Shown: positions 45,600-58,599, counted from the stretch's first letter. The stretch: DNA of 64,000 nt from Megalonaias nervosa (GCA_016617855.1 JAECUM010004341.1:1-64000); one strand, 5' to 3'. The notes: generated by a model not told the origin, from the sequence alone. Numbers and translations are program-made.

Positions 45600-47056
45600 C
45601 CCTGGAGATTTTTTTCATTTTTTGCCTGAAATGGGAGTAGGAAACACATTTTTTGGGGCTTCTTCTAAATACATTCAAATACATCTGCATCAAAGAGATT
45701 TTCATTTAGCCTGATGCCTAGTTCTGTTAGAAATGTTGTTTTTCATTGGCTGTTTCGCTCATGCATGTGCAGAAGCATAAAAGTTTTTTTTTTTTTTGCT
45801 TATTGGACCCATCATCTTCGTGTCCTGGCCACTTTTTACTCCAAATCCCCAACTCATCCTCCTTTTTGCAAAGGTTCACCTGCCTGTGTGCAGCCAGACT
45901 GGTCTGCCTTTGATCTCTGGCCAAAAGTCTAAAATCTGGACACAAAAGCTGATTCCAACAACAGGCAAATATTTGGTGTTAAAAAATTGGACCTCAAAAA
46001 AAAATGTTTTTCCCTAAGTATTTTGTAATGCAAGTAGAAAGTCCAGATTATTTGGTATCATTGTAGAGCTACATCTGTCTACTTTTCTGTAATACTACCC
46101 ACTTTGGTGTATCTTAAATGACCTTGACTCTACAGAGTTCAGAAGTAGGGTACTAACTCTTGGTGCATAAATGTGGTGCCAGGGGCTAAAGAGTTAACAA
46201 AAGTTTTGGAAATTTCTCACAAATTGTCACAGAATGGCTAGTCTTGTAATTTATGTGCATTATTGATGCACAAATGGTCAAATACACAAGGAATATTCAA
46301 ATTTGGTGATGTCATCAAAATTTGCCCCTTAACTAGGGTTCTGAAAATATCTTTCAAATTGTCAAGGAATGACTGATCTTGTAATTTATGTGCAATATTG
46401 ATGCACAAATGAACAAATATGCAAGGAATATTCAGATTTTGTGACATCATCAAAATTGACCCATTAACTCCATAACCCTGGAGAGATTTGTCATTTTTGC
46501 CTGAAATGGGAGTAGGAAATGCATATTGGGGCTACTTCCAAATACATCTGCTGCCAAGAGATTATCATTTAGCCTGTTGCCTAGATGTGTTAGAAAATTT
46601 GTTTTTCATTCATTATTTTACTCATGCATGTGCAAAAGCGTAAAAGTTGAAATTCTTTTTTTTTTTCTTGCTTATTGGACCCATCATTTTTGTGTCCTGG
46701 CCACTTTTTACTCCATATCCCCAATTTATCCTCCTTTTTGCAAATCTTCATCTGTCTGTGTGCAGTTCAGACCAGTCTACCTTTAATCTCAGGCCATAAG
46801 TCTAAAATCCAGACACAAAATCCAATTCCAACAATGGTCAAATTTTTGGTGTAAAATATTGGGTCTCAAAAAATGTTTTTCCTTCAGTATTTTGTAATGC
46901 GAGTAGAAAGTCCAGACTTTCTGGTATCATTATAGAGCTACATCTATCTTCTTTTCTGTAATACTATCCACATTGGTGTATCGTGACGCTACAGAGCTTG
47001 AAAGTAAGGTACTACCTCCTGATGCATAAATGTGGCACCAGGGGTTAATGAGTTAA
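45600..47056. repeat. 600-bp direct duplication with a 134-bp duplication between
   Basis: 45600-46199 and 46476-47056 match along their length. Shared landmarks are CTGAAATGGGAGTAGGAAA, CATGCATGTGCA, GCTTATTGGACCCATCAT, TGTCCTGGCCACTTTTTACT, TTTTGTAATGC and GCATAAATGTGG. Between them (46200-46475) a second pair of units has a 134-bp period (CTTGTAATTTATGTGCA at 46244 and 46378). The open frames across the two large units are not conserved between copies, so neither is coding. Confidence 0.85.
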
Positions 47057-47497
47057 ATTTTTAAAAATTCTGTCAGTAGTCTGATGTATCTTAAGCATGC
47101 TTTTACTTCTGTTTTTGTATAATTCACCTTTCTGGTCTTTTTTTTATTAAATTAAACCACAAATTTAATAACTGCTGCAAAGTTTACATTGGTTTTATTG
47201 ATGAGGCATCATTTATCATGTGAATTCCTGCAGCCTAGAAATATATACATCATTTTAATTTGTATATGAAATAATATTTGTAATTTTCAGCTATTTTTTG
47301 TTAGAATGATTTTTCACAAATCTGTGGTTTCATGATATCTCACTATAAAGCTAAATGTTACTTCGTAGACTTCAGTTTTCTCTTGGAAAAACTACATTTG
47401 TGTGCTGATTGTCAGAGTGTAAGCTCTACCATTATTGAAAAGGGGAGATAATACCAACTACATTCTATTTAGATGTTTGGACTCTGTACAACACAAG

Positions 47498-47623
47498 TAC
47501 CAAATATACTCAGTTATAAGTTATGCCACAAGCAACATAGATCTGCCAACACATTATGTGATGGCAGATCTGGGTCTGTACCATTTGCAGTTGGATGCGA
47601 CTTACAAGTGTGTATATATGGTA
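47498..47623. mobile_element. Three-stem element, short one-hairpin copy
   Basis: The outer arms are TACCAAATATACTCAGTTAT and, inverted, the end ...AAGTGTGTATATATGGTA. Only one inner hairpin remains (AGATCTGCCA / TGGCAGATCT). At 126 bp it looks like an internal-deletion derivative of the full 200-220 bp copies. Confidence 0.75.
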
Positions 47624-49262
47624 GGCTATATTAAGCTGTGCAGTGCATAAAATCAAAGAGTGTTTCATACTATTTTTAAGATATTTGTTCTGTTTACAAT
47701 ATATTTAAGAACTGAAAAGTAATTAATTTAAGAGATGTGCTATTCACATTCAAGGAGACTATGTAGTATTTAATACATCAGAATTTCAGTGTATCTGGAA
47801 TTGTGTTGTAAAAAATATTCTTGAAGTGTTACCTGAGATATTTGAATGTGACACATTCTTGCCTCAAGTGTTTACAATTCAATTTGAAATGGTGCATTTG
47901 TAGGTATGCTGTATTGAATTTTATTGTGTGATACATGGTTTTAACAGGGTGTGATATTTTATGTATTATGAACCATGACATATGGAAGAAAAATGTATAA
48001 ATTTTATAAGGATTGTGTCAGTTTTCACATTTAGGTTATACCCACCCCTACATATGAGCAGCCCACCTGTGATTTATTGTTTGCCTTTGTGTCTAGTTTT
48101 GTATACATTATTGACCATGGTTGTGAAACTTAATCAGACAATATATCCCTTCTTGTGCAGCATCCAGACTGTGACTGCAGGAGAATTTTTGTAAAAGTTT
48201 TTAAATCCTGGGATCTTCAGGGTTTTTCAACTCTGGAAGAAAACAATTTTGAATTAAGTAGGTGCCATAAATTTCCTCTGACAAGCTCATGATCAATGGT
48301 AATTTCATCTCTCACCAAGAAAAAGAGAAAGAGAAATACCAAAACATCTGTAAAAAATTAATTACGCAGATTAAATAGAGTGGTCCCAAGGGATTACAAT
48401 AGATAAAATACAGTAGATAAAGTAGATCTTAATTTTGTATGTTTATACTATATGTATTTAGAGCAGTCTAGTGTAAGCTTGGCAATGCTGGGTGTAAATT
48501 ATATATATCTGTATTTTTAAGTTTACCTATACTGTACAATTATGTTTGTACATAAAAGATGCATCATACAATGTCAGATCTTTCATATACATTTCTTTTT
48601 TCTTCAGTTCATAAATTTTTTATAATTATTTAAGTGCACATTTTTCATGCCTACATTCACAATATGACTCAGTAGTTTTTGTTCATTTTATGCCGATACT
48701 TAGTTTTAAAGCCCGTATGTTGATTTATATAAATTGCATGCTCTATTTCTTTCAATGCAGCTTTTTTATTGATCTGTTTTTCTTTCTTTTATAATACCAT
48801 TTCCCTTACTAAAGTCATGAAGACCAAAGTGTGATACACTTTTCATTGGTAAACAACAACGCTTAATTTATTTTTCCTTACTCAATACTTTTCTTGGTTT
48901 TGCAAAATGATGTTTTTGGGGTATTTAAATACTTCTGAGGAAAATGCCTTTCTGACTAAGATTTTACAAGTTGGGTAACTAAATTTTTTTACTTGTAGAA
49001 ACCCAAAAGTCCATGCAAATTCATACCCTACCAATGAAAGTGAATTCACATCATCTTGTGTATAATTTAAACAGATTAAGTTGAAAGCCATATCATCTTG
49101 CAGCCTCTCATCCTTGTCTCCATCGCTTACCTGTGTATTTTACCAGACTTCACCTTGGTTTATTTTTTCTACATGCAAAGCCACTATTTTGTTGTCTCAC
49201 TATTAACCATATTTGCTGTCTTCCATTTTCCTCTAAAAATCAAAGTATTTAATGTATGTGTC

Positions 49263-49484
49263 TACTGTATATACTCATGTATAAGTCAAGTTCAGCTGCA
49301 AATTGCACCGACTCCCATCTGCTATTGCATAATGCACCGGCAGATCTGGGTACCCATCTATGCAGTTTGTTAGGAGTGTTCAGTAGAACAAACAACATAG
49401 ACCCTGATCTGTCAGAATGTGCTTACAGATCAGGGTCTGTATTGTTTGTAGTTGCACTCGACTTATAAACATGTATATACTGTA
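49263..49484. mobile_element. Three-stem inverted-repeat element, full-length copy
   Basis: The outer arms TACTGTATATACTCATGTAT and ...ATAAACATGTATATACTGTA pair. Inner hairpin 2 is ACATAGACCCTGATCTGT against ACAGATCAGGGTCTGT; inner hairpin 1 is weaker (CCCATCTGC / GCAGATCTGGG). It has no coding capacity. Confidence 0.8.
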
Positions 49485-51927
49485 TTCATTTATTCAATAT
49501 ATTATTGACTGCTGAGTGGATTGCATGTCTATACATGAAAACTGGTGAAATTTACATACATGGGGCAAGTAATAAACAAGTATTGCCCCAGTCGTTGAGA
49601 ATAACAGATTGTTTATGAAATTGTGAAAGGAGTGGAATAAAATTAAAAATATTGAATGATTTTGGCATAAATTTCAAAGTAAATTAGCAACGATATAAGA
49701 TTCCCTTCATGATATGATAAAGTATGCTCATATTTTGCTTAAAAACTGCAAAAAGAATTCTTTTGTATAACTCTGATCACAGTTAGTTGATATATTTACA
49801 CTATGTGTGAGATTATAACTTGATATTACATACATGTAATACTGAAAATATTAGAAAGAGCTAACGAAACATTATATTAATGGCATCCTGTTAATAATTG
49901 CTTTTTCTCATCTTTCATGCCATAAAAGATGACATGTATGTATTAAGTATTTTACTGATGTATAGATAAAACTTTTTAACATTTGCAGAAGACAAATCTA
50001 CAGATTCTATGAGGAGACATAAAAGTTATATAATTTTCCAAAAGGCAGAGGCCATTTTGGTTTAAAAATGCTTTAGCACTATAATCTATTCATTTATGTC
50101 AGAAAATGTATGAATGCACAAAATGTTAAAGAATTTGGTCTCTTTTCACTGTAAATATAGTTTATCCTAAATTTCTGCTCGTTTCATAATGTAATTGCTT
50201 GACTGACTTCTAAATGAAGATCATTATACGCCAAATGACCTCCAACTGTTGAAACTCTTCGATGAGTAATGAGCAAGCTTAGTCATGCTTTTAGTCGAAG
50301 TGTTGATTCATGTATAAAAATGAATGTGTTAATTCTGATGTTACTTGTCTGCATTAGCTGATAGCAGAACATAGCTATCACCTTTCAGTGTTAAACTTCT
50401 GTGTAAAGACATTTTGTATGTTTTAAGTATTTTTTTTAAGTTGATGGTGGGGTGCCCAACAGCATGGTTTAGAGGCAAGGCATAGTGTTCTGCAGAACTC
50501 TTTTCTGTTAATGATCATTCAACAAGAAGTTGTTTCCCCTATATTACACTTGATTTCTTTTCAGGAGGTCTGTGAAAAGCTACTGCTGCTGATAGATACG
50601 CGTGTTAGCCACCAAGGGGAACTAGGTGATGTTTTTGCCAGCAAAACTGCTTCAACTTTATTTAACATATGTCTGAGGACAATGTAGGATTCCTCTCCTT
50701 GTTGTTCATTTTATATTTTTCATAAGTATGCTTAAAGTAGATTTACAGTAATTAATACTAATATTTGTTAATTTGTATGAACATCCTTTATATTAATCAA
50801 TTTTAATATTGATTAGTGTGTATGAAATCATAAATTAAATATTAATAATAGCAATATTCATAAATTTGTTTCATCTTATGCCATAACTTAAGCAAAAAGT
50901 TACACAAAATTTATATTTGAGATTTATTTCTGTCGGTGGAATGTTAGAAAAGATTATAATTAGGTAAAAATTTAAAGCCATTGAAATAAAAACAAATCAG
51001 CAAAGGTATTAAAAAATTTAAATGAAACACAATGTTTACATGTAAAAGAGAGGATATATGGTTATATTTCAGGATCTTTGAAATTTTTAGAGTCCAGTTA
51101 AAAAATACATTTTGAGTTATATTTTTGTTTGTTTTGTTATCCTCACATTTACTGGTTTGCCAAGCACATTATTACAACATAATTGCAAATCAGTTATATG
51201 CATATTTGCACAACTGCATCATATATCTTATGTATTATAAACAAGACTGCAAATGTCTTGCATATACCAGACCAGGCACATATATAAGGATCTGCCAGAA
51301 TGAACCTCCGAAACAAAAGTACAAGTGTAATTCCATCATAACAAACTTCTTAAGGGCATATGTTGCATTTTAACAGACTGGTATAAATTTGCAGCTATAT
51401 ATCAATAATTTTAAATTAAATTGGTATCATTACATTTAGTTAACACATGTAAAATTATTAGCTGCCAACAAACTAATAAACAAAAATGATCACATGCTTC
51501 CATATCTCACAATACCTGTTTTTCTAGTGAATTGTTGACCACTATTTTGCACATAAATGGCTTTGGTATTGTTGCACATTAGTTTCTCCAGTTCTTCTTT
51601 TATGAAAACCTACTTTTGCCACATTTGTTTGCTTTGCTTCTTATGAGGAATGGTACATGTTTTATCTGTTTTCACAAGCATAATAAGCAAAAGACGTGCT
51701 TACAGTTACACTTGCTGCTAGCAAATAACATACACTGGTCTTTGCACTTGTAATAACTCACTGTAGACAGTATTGTTTCTAGAATACGTCACTTAGTACT
51801 TATCTTAAATGGGAATATTGATGGGTTGTTAGGTCTTTTGTACACCAGTACCCTCTGCAGAGTTATTGAAAAAATGTCTTCTTCAAGTTACAAAAGTAAT
51901 ATAAAGGCATTATTTTTTAAAGTAATG
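49485..51927. other. Non-coding, no supported gene
   Basis: AT-rich with no splice-bounded frames recognised. 51886-51927 is a decayed unit of the array that follows. Confidence 0.45.
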
Positions 51928-52318
51928 GTGTCATTTTGTCATTGCAAGAGTACTATAAAGGTATCATTTTGTAGTTGCAAGAGTACAATAAAAGTTTCAT
52001 TTTGTAGTTGCAAGAGTACTATTAAAGTGTCATTTTTTAATTGTAAAAGTACTATTAAAGTGTCATTTTGTAGTTGCAAGAGTACTATTAAAGTGTCATT
52101 TTTTAATTGTAAAAGTACTATTAAAGTGTTATTTTGTAGTTGCAAGAGTACAGTAAAAGTTTCATTTTGTAGTTGCAAGAGTACAATAAAAGTTTCAATT
52201 TGCAGTTGCAAGAGTACAATAAAAGTTTCATTTTGTAGTTGCAAGAGTACTATAAAAGTTTCATTTTGTAGTTGCAAGAGTACTATTAAAGTGTCATTTT
52301 TTAATTGCAAGAGTGCTG
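51928..52318. repeat. 33-bp minisatellite, about 12 copies
   Basis: The unit GTGTCATTTTGTAGTTGCAA + GAGTACTATTAAA repeats about twelve times, with two main variants (TTTTGTAGTTGC and TTTTTTAATTGT). Since 33 is divisible by three and the unit lacks stops, frames are open on both strands (KVSFCSCKSTI repeats on plus; LQLQNETFIVL repeats on minus). I treat this as non-coding. Confidence 0.93.
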
Positions 52319-52380
52319 TTTTCTTTATAAACCCACTATAATGTGGAGTATAATTGTTCTTTATCTGTCCATCTGTTCCC

Positions 52381-52545
52381 TGGAAGCATGGCAGCATAGT
52401 GATTAGCAATGCTTGATTTGCAATTGAAAGAGTGCTAGTTTGAATCTTACCTTTCAATCAACCAATGCATGTTCTTGGACAAGTCACTTTAATAGTCTCT
52501 GCACTAAATAACCTATTTGTGTTGCTGTGCCATAAAACTCGAAAC
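52381..52545 (+). mobile_element. tRNA-derived SINE, same family as 11365 and 56045
   Basis: The head contains GGCAGCATAGTGATTAGCAA (box A region) and TAGTTTGAATCTTACC (box B region). The body contains TTCTTGGACAAGTCACTTTA, GCACTAAATAACCTATTTGT and GTTGCTGTGCC. The same blocks occur as reverse complement at 56045-56235. Confidence 0.75.
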
Positions 52546-52599
52546 TGTTGGTTCCAACAATCATCCATCTTATCTCCATTCAATATAACTCAACTTATC

Positions 52600-52920
52600 T
52601 TTGGAAGTAGTATTGATTTGGGGCCAAAAAGGTTAAAGGTCAGGGTTACAGGTACTGAAAGAAGGAAACCTGTCCATACAATAACTTATCCAAGATACCA
52701 GATACCTTTATCAACTTGAGATAAGAAAGAACCCATTGATTTCGGAGTAAAAATGTCAAAGATCAAGGTCATAAGAAGAGAATTGTTTCCACACAACTGA
52801 GTTCTTTATTACCTACTTTGACCAAATTTTGTGCAGGGCCTGCATTTGAGGTGTGGAAGATACCTATTGACTTGGGAGTCAAATGTCAAGGTCACAGAAA
52901 CTACAAAGAAAGAGAAATGG
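52600..52920. repeat. Two or three degenerate units of the 150-bp array family
   Basis: TTAAAGGTCAGGGTTACAGG, AACCCATTGATTTCGGAGTA, AAAATGTCAAAGATCAAGGT and ACCTATTGACTTGGGAGTCA correspond to units of arrays A and B. Confidence 0.7.
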
Positions 52921-53843
52921 TATTTTTTTTTTAAAAACTGCTCTAGCTCTGTCCCAGAAATAGTGATTAAACTTTTTAAATAACTTGCAGGTGATCAGTT
53001 TGATGATGTTTTTGTGTGATAATTTACTGGGATAATGATACCATTTGCAAACATGCTAACCTCATGAACACTGTCCTTGAATAAATACAATTTCAAGCTC
53101 GTTATTCCCATGTAGTTGCCTTGTAAAGGTCAAGTTTTAAGTTGGATTTAGAGCACTCCACTTATTTCAGTTTACTGGTAACATAGGTTCTTCATAGATT
53201 CACAAGTGTTAAAAATAAAACCCTTGATGCTTTTGCATAGAATATACCTTTTTTAATTATTGTATTTATTGGCATTATTGTAAAAATTTCAAATGCTAAA
53301 GTAACAATTATTTTGCTTGAAACAGTTCATGCCAGTAATTAAACAGCCGTATGATTTATAAAATGGATATTGTAAAAAGACATTTTTCAATAATTTTACG
53401 GGGCTTACAGGCACACTAATCAGCAGCATGTTACTCAACATCTATTATGATATAAACTGTACTTCTTACTATTGTTAAAGGATTCTTTGGTAGCATGACT
53501 CTTACTGGACCTGTTACCATATTTTCTGTAGGTCTTTACACACAGTTTTCAGAGATCAAAATGTTTTATACCAAAATCATTTTTTACACCTTGTAACTTT
53601 TGAATGTCATTGAAATTTTTTTGATGCACTGATGTTGGACACAATTAGTTTTCTGCAATGATAAGACAATAGAGGCAGACTGAGATTACTTTCAGAAGTG
53701 GAGGAATAGTATGTTTATCATCACTGGAGATAATCTCAACAAGTTACATTATGAATCAGATTCTTCTGAAATTGGGAGAATGATGTTTAGATGAGTCATT
53801 AGATACTGACACTGATATAACAAATAACATTTGTTTAAAACTA
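52921..53843. other. Non-coding, nothing recognised
   Basis: No gene or repeat structure was recognised here. Confidence 0.45.
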
Positions 53844-54041
53844 ATGTATATACTCGCTAATAAGTCCAACTGCAAACTGCACAGACCCAGATCTGCCATC
53901 ACATAATGTCTGTGCAGTTTGTTAGGAGTAATCAGTAGAACAATTAACATAGACCCTGATCTGCAGGTGCACTATGGTATGGCAGATAAGGATCTTTGTT
54001 GTTTGCACTTTGTCTCGACTTATAAGCGAGTATGTATGGTA
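53844..54041. mobile_element. Three-stem inverted-repeat element, near full-length
   Basis: The outer arms (TGTATATACTCGCTAATAAG; ...ACTTATAAGCGAGTATGTAT) pair. Inner hairpin 1 is shortened (ACTGCACAGAC / GTCTGTGCAGT). Inner hairpin 2 is AACATAGACCCTGATCTGC against GCAGATAAGGATCTTTGTT. Confidence 0.8.
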
Positions 54042-55212
54042 CATGTATAAAGCCATGATATCTTAAGAAAGGGCTAACAACAATACATGCTTGGTACTCT
54101 TAACACTGTTGATGATCTGGTCTTGTTTAGTGGTATTTAATTTCTAACTTAACTGCTGAAACTAATATTATTTGTTCTTCAGTATGTGCTACTTATATCT
54201 TCCATTTTGTATCTCTGTAAAAAAAACTAAACCTGAATTTGTATGTGTACAGTTCCATTTACACTGTCATACTTCATGTAATGATTAGCAGCAGCTTTCT
54301 TGATGGTTAACAAAATAGGTGTATATCAATCCAATATATGTAAGCTAGGATTGTACGACATGCATTACATATTGACCACCAAATTAAGACAATAAACATT
54401 GTGGTTTGATCTTTTGTTTCTTTGTTTTGTATTTCGTTGTTTTCTGTTCATGTCTAATTTTTTGCTGCACACCAGCATGATTTAGATGGTCTTTAAGTTT
54501 TCGAACTGATTGATTTTAGAAAATTATAGGAATGGCAAGTTATTAATGCCAATGGAACACAATACCCATTCCTGGCAACTGCAGACTGGAGCTTAGTGAT
54601 TGATGGTGACGAGCAACTAAATTTTTTATGAGCTGTTGAACCAGCCTGTGTGTGGTGTATTGTATATGGTACCATATTTTAGAGAATTATCATCACAGAA
54701 TGGCTGAAAATAATTAATGTAAAAACAAATCTGCAGAAATTTTCCAAATAAGCCTACATATGTGTAAACTATGCACAATGGTAGGTTTTAACCTTGAATC
54801 ATTTTCATTTTATCACCATAGCAGCACAGTTACAGTACTACCACATGAAAAATGGAAGATCTCACCTGACTGGATTTTTGTAGTAGGTACCTACAAAGGG
54901 AATTTTTTTCTCAAAAATTAGCAGTGCAGCATATCATCTCATCATTTTTCTAGTTTCCTCTTGTTAATAGGATGCAAGCAGCATGTTTTGTAGGTCTTGC
55001 CACGAATGTATAGTACTGGCAACTCTGCCAAACTGCCTGTGCCCTATATTTTTTAAAATTTTGACAGCTTCTAAATTTATGTGGAATGTCCAAAGCTAAA
55101 TTAACAAATGAATTTGTTACACTCAAGTTGCAGATCATTAATACTCTTCCTGTGTTACCAGTTGTGAAAAAGATGGAGTCCATCAAGTTCTGTCTGAAGA
55201 TCACAGAACAGC
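54042..55212. other. Non-coding, no supported gene
   Basis: Short frames only, without coding features. Confidence 0.45.
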
Positions 55213-55434
55213 TACCATATGTACTTGCTTATAAGTTGAGCACAACTGCAAACTGCACAGACCCATATCTGCAATCGCATAACGTGCCAACAGATATGAG
55301 TCTGTGCAGTTTGTTAGGAGTAATCAACAGAACAAACAACATAGCCCCTGACCTGCTGGCATATCATGTGACAGCAGATCAAGGTCTATGTTGATTGCAG
55401 TTGGAATCAACATAAAAGTGTGTATATATGGTAT
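55213..55434. mobile_element. Three-stem inverted-repeat element, best-preserved copy
   Basis: The element begins TACCATATGTACTTGCTTAT and ends with the inverted counterpart ...GTGTGTATATATGGTA, arms of about 39 bp. Inner hairpin 1: ACTGCACAGACCCATATCTG pairs with CAGATATGAGTCTGTGCAGT (19 of 20). Inner hairpin 2: AACATAGCCCCTGACCTGCT pairs with AGCAGATCAAGGTCTATGTT. The whole 222 bp can thus fold as one long stem bearing two hairpins. The ends lack an obvious long target duplication; a TA duplication would be invisible because the arms begin and end in TA. Confidence 0.85.
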
Positions 55435-56044
55435 TTGACAGAATACTATTAGTTTGGTATGACACATTAAAATGTTTAGACTAATGATTGTTAGTATTAT
55501 AGGGCTCACAACACTGATAGTAAATTTTTGTCCTTCTGTGGTCACAGCTTCAGTTCTCCACCACCCTTAAGAGCCACAGACCTGACCATGAGTTATGGAT
55601 ATCTTAATTTAGTATGGATTGTGCATGGTTTTTTCATTGTTGAATGATTTCTATCTTTTAGCATTGAAAATCCCTAAGTTTAGATCAAAGATTCTTTTTA
55701 TCACATGATGAAATGCAAAAACTTATTCATTAAATCTTTTGAAAAATTGTATTGGTTTCACTTGAAATTCAGTTAGGCACTGGTAACTTGACATGCTTAT
55801 TATCACATCAAAACCTGACACACTTACCTAGCATGATGTTGTATACAATCTTCTACATGTTAACATATAATAACTATTCAAATGGATCAAAATGTTATAT
55901 TGATGACATCATATAAGTTGTTGTGAAGATTCACAATATAAAAATATGATTTTTATGCACAATGACTATTCCACAATTGGTGTTAACAAAAATTTATCTG
56001 AGGATACATTTTGTTAATTTCAATGGAATGGGGTCAGAACAAGT
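55435..56044. other. Non-coding, nothing recognised
   Basis: No gene or recognisable repeat was seen. Confidence 0.45.
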
Positions 56045-56235
56045 TACTTGGTTTGGTACTTTACGACATAGCAACACAAGGAGGTTATTTAGTGCCAAGG
56101 CGGTTGAAGTAAAGTGCCTTGCTCAAGAACACACCAAGCTTAGCTGACCAAGGCAGTTCTGATGGTAAGATTCAAACCAGCACCCTTTCAGTTAAAATTC
56201 TGGTGCACTAGCTGCTATGCCATTGTGGCTCCCCC
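56045..56235 (-). mobile_element. tRNA-derived SINE, same family as 11365 and 52381
   Basis: On the minus strand it reads GGGAGCCACAATGGCATAGC, GGGTGCTGGTTTGAATCTTA (box B region), TTCTTGAGCAAGGCACTTTA, GCACTAAATAACCTCCTTGT and GTTGCTATGTCGTAAAGT. All blocks match 52381-52545 in the same order. Confidence 0.78.
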
Positions 56236-56662
56236 AGATGCAAGTTAAAGCCATTGCTAAAATATATACATGTAGCAATAAGTAAAAGTTAAAGCCAGTG
56301 CTTAAATATATAGCAATAAGTAATCTTGGTTGTTAAGATCATTCACAATCATGTAAAGGAAAAAATAAAAACAGGTTGCTCTCATTGTACAAATAACTTT
56401 ATTAGTAACATCAAAAACAAAAAATCTTAAAATTTCTCATGCAGTTGAATTTTTATTGTTCAAAAAATATTAAAAATGTTTGATTACTTTATAACACTTG
56501 GATTTTCATATGCATGGCATAATATCAAAATAAAATGGTACTTAAAGAAACATTTTAAATCTTATATATGAACTTGCATAAAGATTTGTATCTGCAGAGA
56601 CATGCTCCACTAACAAACTATGACCAGTGTGTTAATGTAACCACAATATTTCAGTAGGAAAA

Positions 56663-56665
<3 letters not shown>

Positions 56666-56740
<75 letters not shown>
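56666..56740. repeat. (TA)n microsatellite
   Basis: About 37 TA units. Confidence 0.97.
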
Positions 56741-56742
<2 letters not shown>

Positions 56743-56759
56743 AACTTGTAATCACAGTC

Positions 56760-57970
56760 TCTTGATTATCATTATATAAAATTGTATTGGTTTTATTTAT
56801 CCATTAACAGTCAAATAAGCACATTAATCAAGTAAAATTCAAAGGTCACAAGGTCTAGTTTTCCTTATTGGAAATTCAATAAAGATGTAGCTGGCTAAAC
56901 TTCATTCAAAGGTGACTTGGTCTTGTTTACACATTATTTCTTTGTTGGACAATCAAGAGGTGTTGCTGACTAAGAATGTTTTGGCATTATATTTTCCCAA
57001 TTGCTTAAACACTCCTTAGCCACAAGGCACTTTCCAAATGTGTTGCGAAAGCTTATCTCTTGGACATATTAAAAACCCTATCATTTAACAACTGCCACAA
57101 TATCTGTACAATAGACATTTCTACATCAGTACCTCATACCATGTGGGTTTTTTTAACTATACTGAATTGCACAAATTATCATGCATATTTTTAATTATAT
57201 TGTGATGCACAAAGAAAAAATACTGGCAATAACAACTAATTTTTATCTTCCTCCTCCAACATTTACTGTATTTTTGGGGGGTTATGATCAAATAAAACTT
57301 CACATTTTGACTTTCAAGAATAAGCCCATCAGTTTTACATATTTCCAAGGTAGAAAAAACTGCTTGTTGTCAGTAGTTAATTTTTAAAATAGTAGATGGT
57401 AATAAATACTATTGTTGGGTGAAATTCTATTGTGTAGTGTTTGAAAGGAAAAAGGATTAAAACTAATACTAAAGCAGCAGAAGAGACAGAAATGAAACTG
57501 ACATATTTGCCCATACATGTAATAATTAGACATGTCAGTGCTTTCTTTTTGTCACATATTGTTATATCTCCTTTGATTTTTTTATTATTAAATTTAACAA
57601 ATATGTATGTGTCACATTAATTTTCAGAAAATGTCCCACAGAAGCCATTACAATTTCAGGATCCCTGATATATACCAAAGATCATAAAGTCCCTCTATCT
57701 GCTAGACGATTCCAAAATTTTGAGAAAGACATACTCTGAACAACCAGACATCAGTCATAAGATATCCCAAGTATCCATTTATAAAATTGTCTTTGATTTG
57801 TTTATCCATCTGACTGTCAAACACTTTAACGCAGCGGCAGCAGCAAATCCAAAGTTCACTATGACTAGTTTACGTAGCGTTTCTTTGTCAGACAATAAAG
57901 GTGTTGCTGATTAAACTTAATTCAGAGGTGACCAAGTCTTGTTTACAAGTTTCTTTGTTGGATAATCAAC
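56760..57970. repeat. Diverged dispersed repeat, copy 2, with internal duplication
   Basis: 56930-57680 matches 42400-43130. In addition 56760-56960 is repeated at about 57770-57970 (TTTCTTTGTTGGACAATCAA / TTTCTTTGTTGGATAATCAA; GGTGTTGCTGACTAAG / GGTGTTGCTGATTAAAC). The second copy thus sits between two direct repeats about 1 kb apart. Confidence 0.65.
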
Positions 57971-58599
57971 AGAGGTGAAACTAAGTGTGTTACAGCTAAA
58001 CTGCCTGAAGGCCATACCATTCATAATTAACTGGTTAAACAGGTGTAGATAAGGGCATCTTTATCTTTTATTGAACAACAGTGTGCTAATTTCAAAGATC
58101 GGATTCTCATTAAATATATTTGTTTGTTATTCTAAAGAATTTTTTTATTTATATCCTTGTATATGCCTAGATAAGACAGTATATGTATTAGTCAAAGTTT
58201 TACTGTTTGAGATACATCACTATATAACTTGGCTTTCAGAAGTGCTAGTTTTAAGCAATTTACTATACCAATATTGTCGGCATATCAAAATATCAAATTA
58301 GGAATCGCCCATGGTGTATGAATACACATATAATTAAAGGTTTCAAAGTAGACTATTGATTCTACACTCTCAAGATCAGTGATGAATGTCCAGCATTAGT
58401 CATTATGAAAAGAAGAAAATAATTCCAAAAATATACATAATCCCATTTCTACAATGAAATAAACATGTTACACAATTTCATCAAGATCCCCTCTGCACTC
58501 CCTGTTCTCTCTCTTTCATGCCATAACGGACAAACATAAGTGGAAATCTGTTAAGTGTGAGAGAAAAAAAAACAATTTGAGCTGTATGTATGTATAGTA
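57971..58599. other. Non-coding, nothing recognised
   Basis: No gene was seen. Confidence 0.45.
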
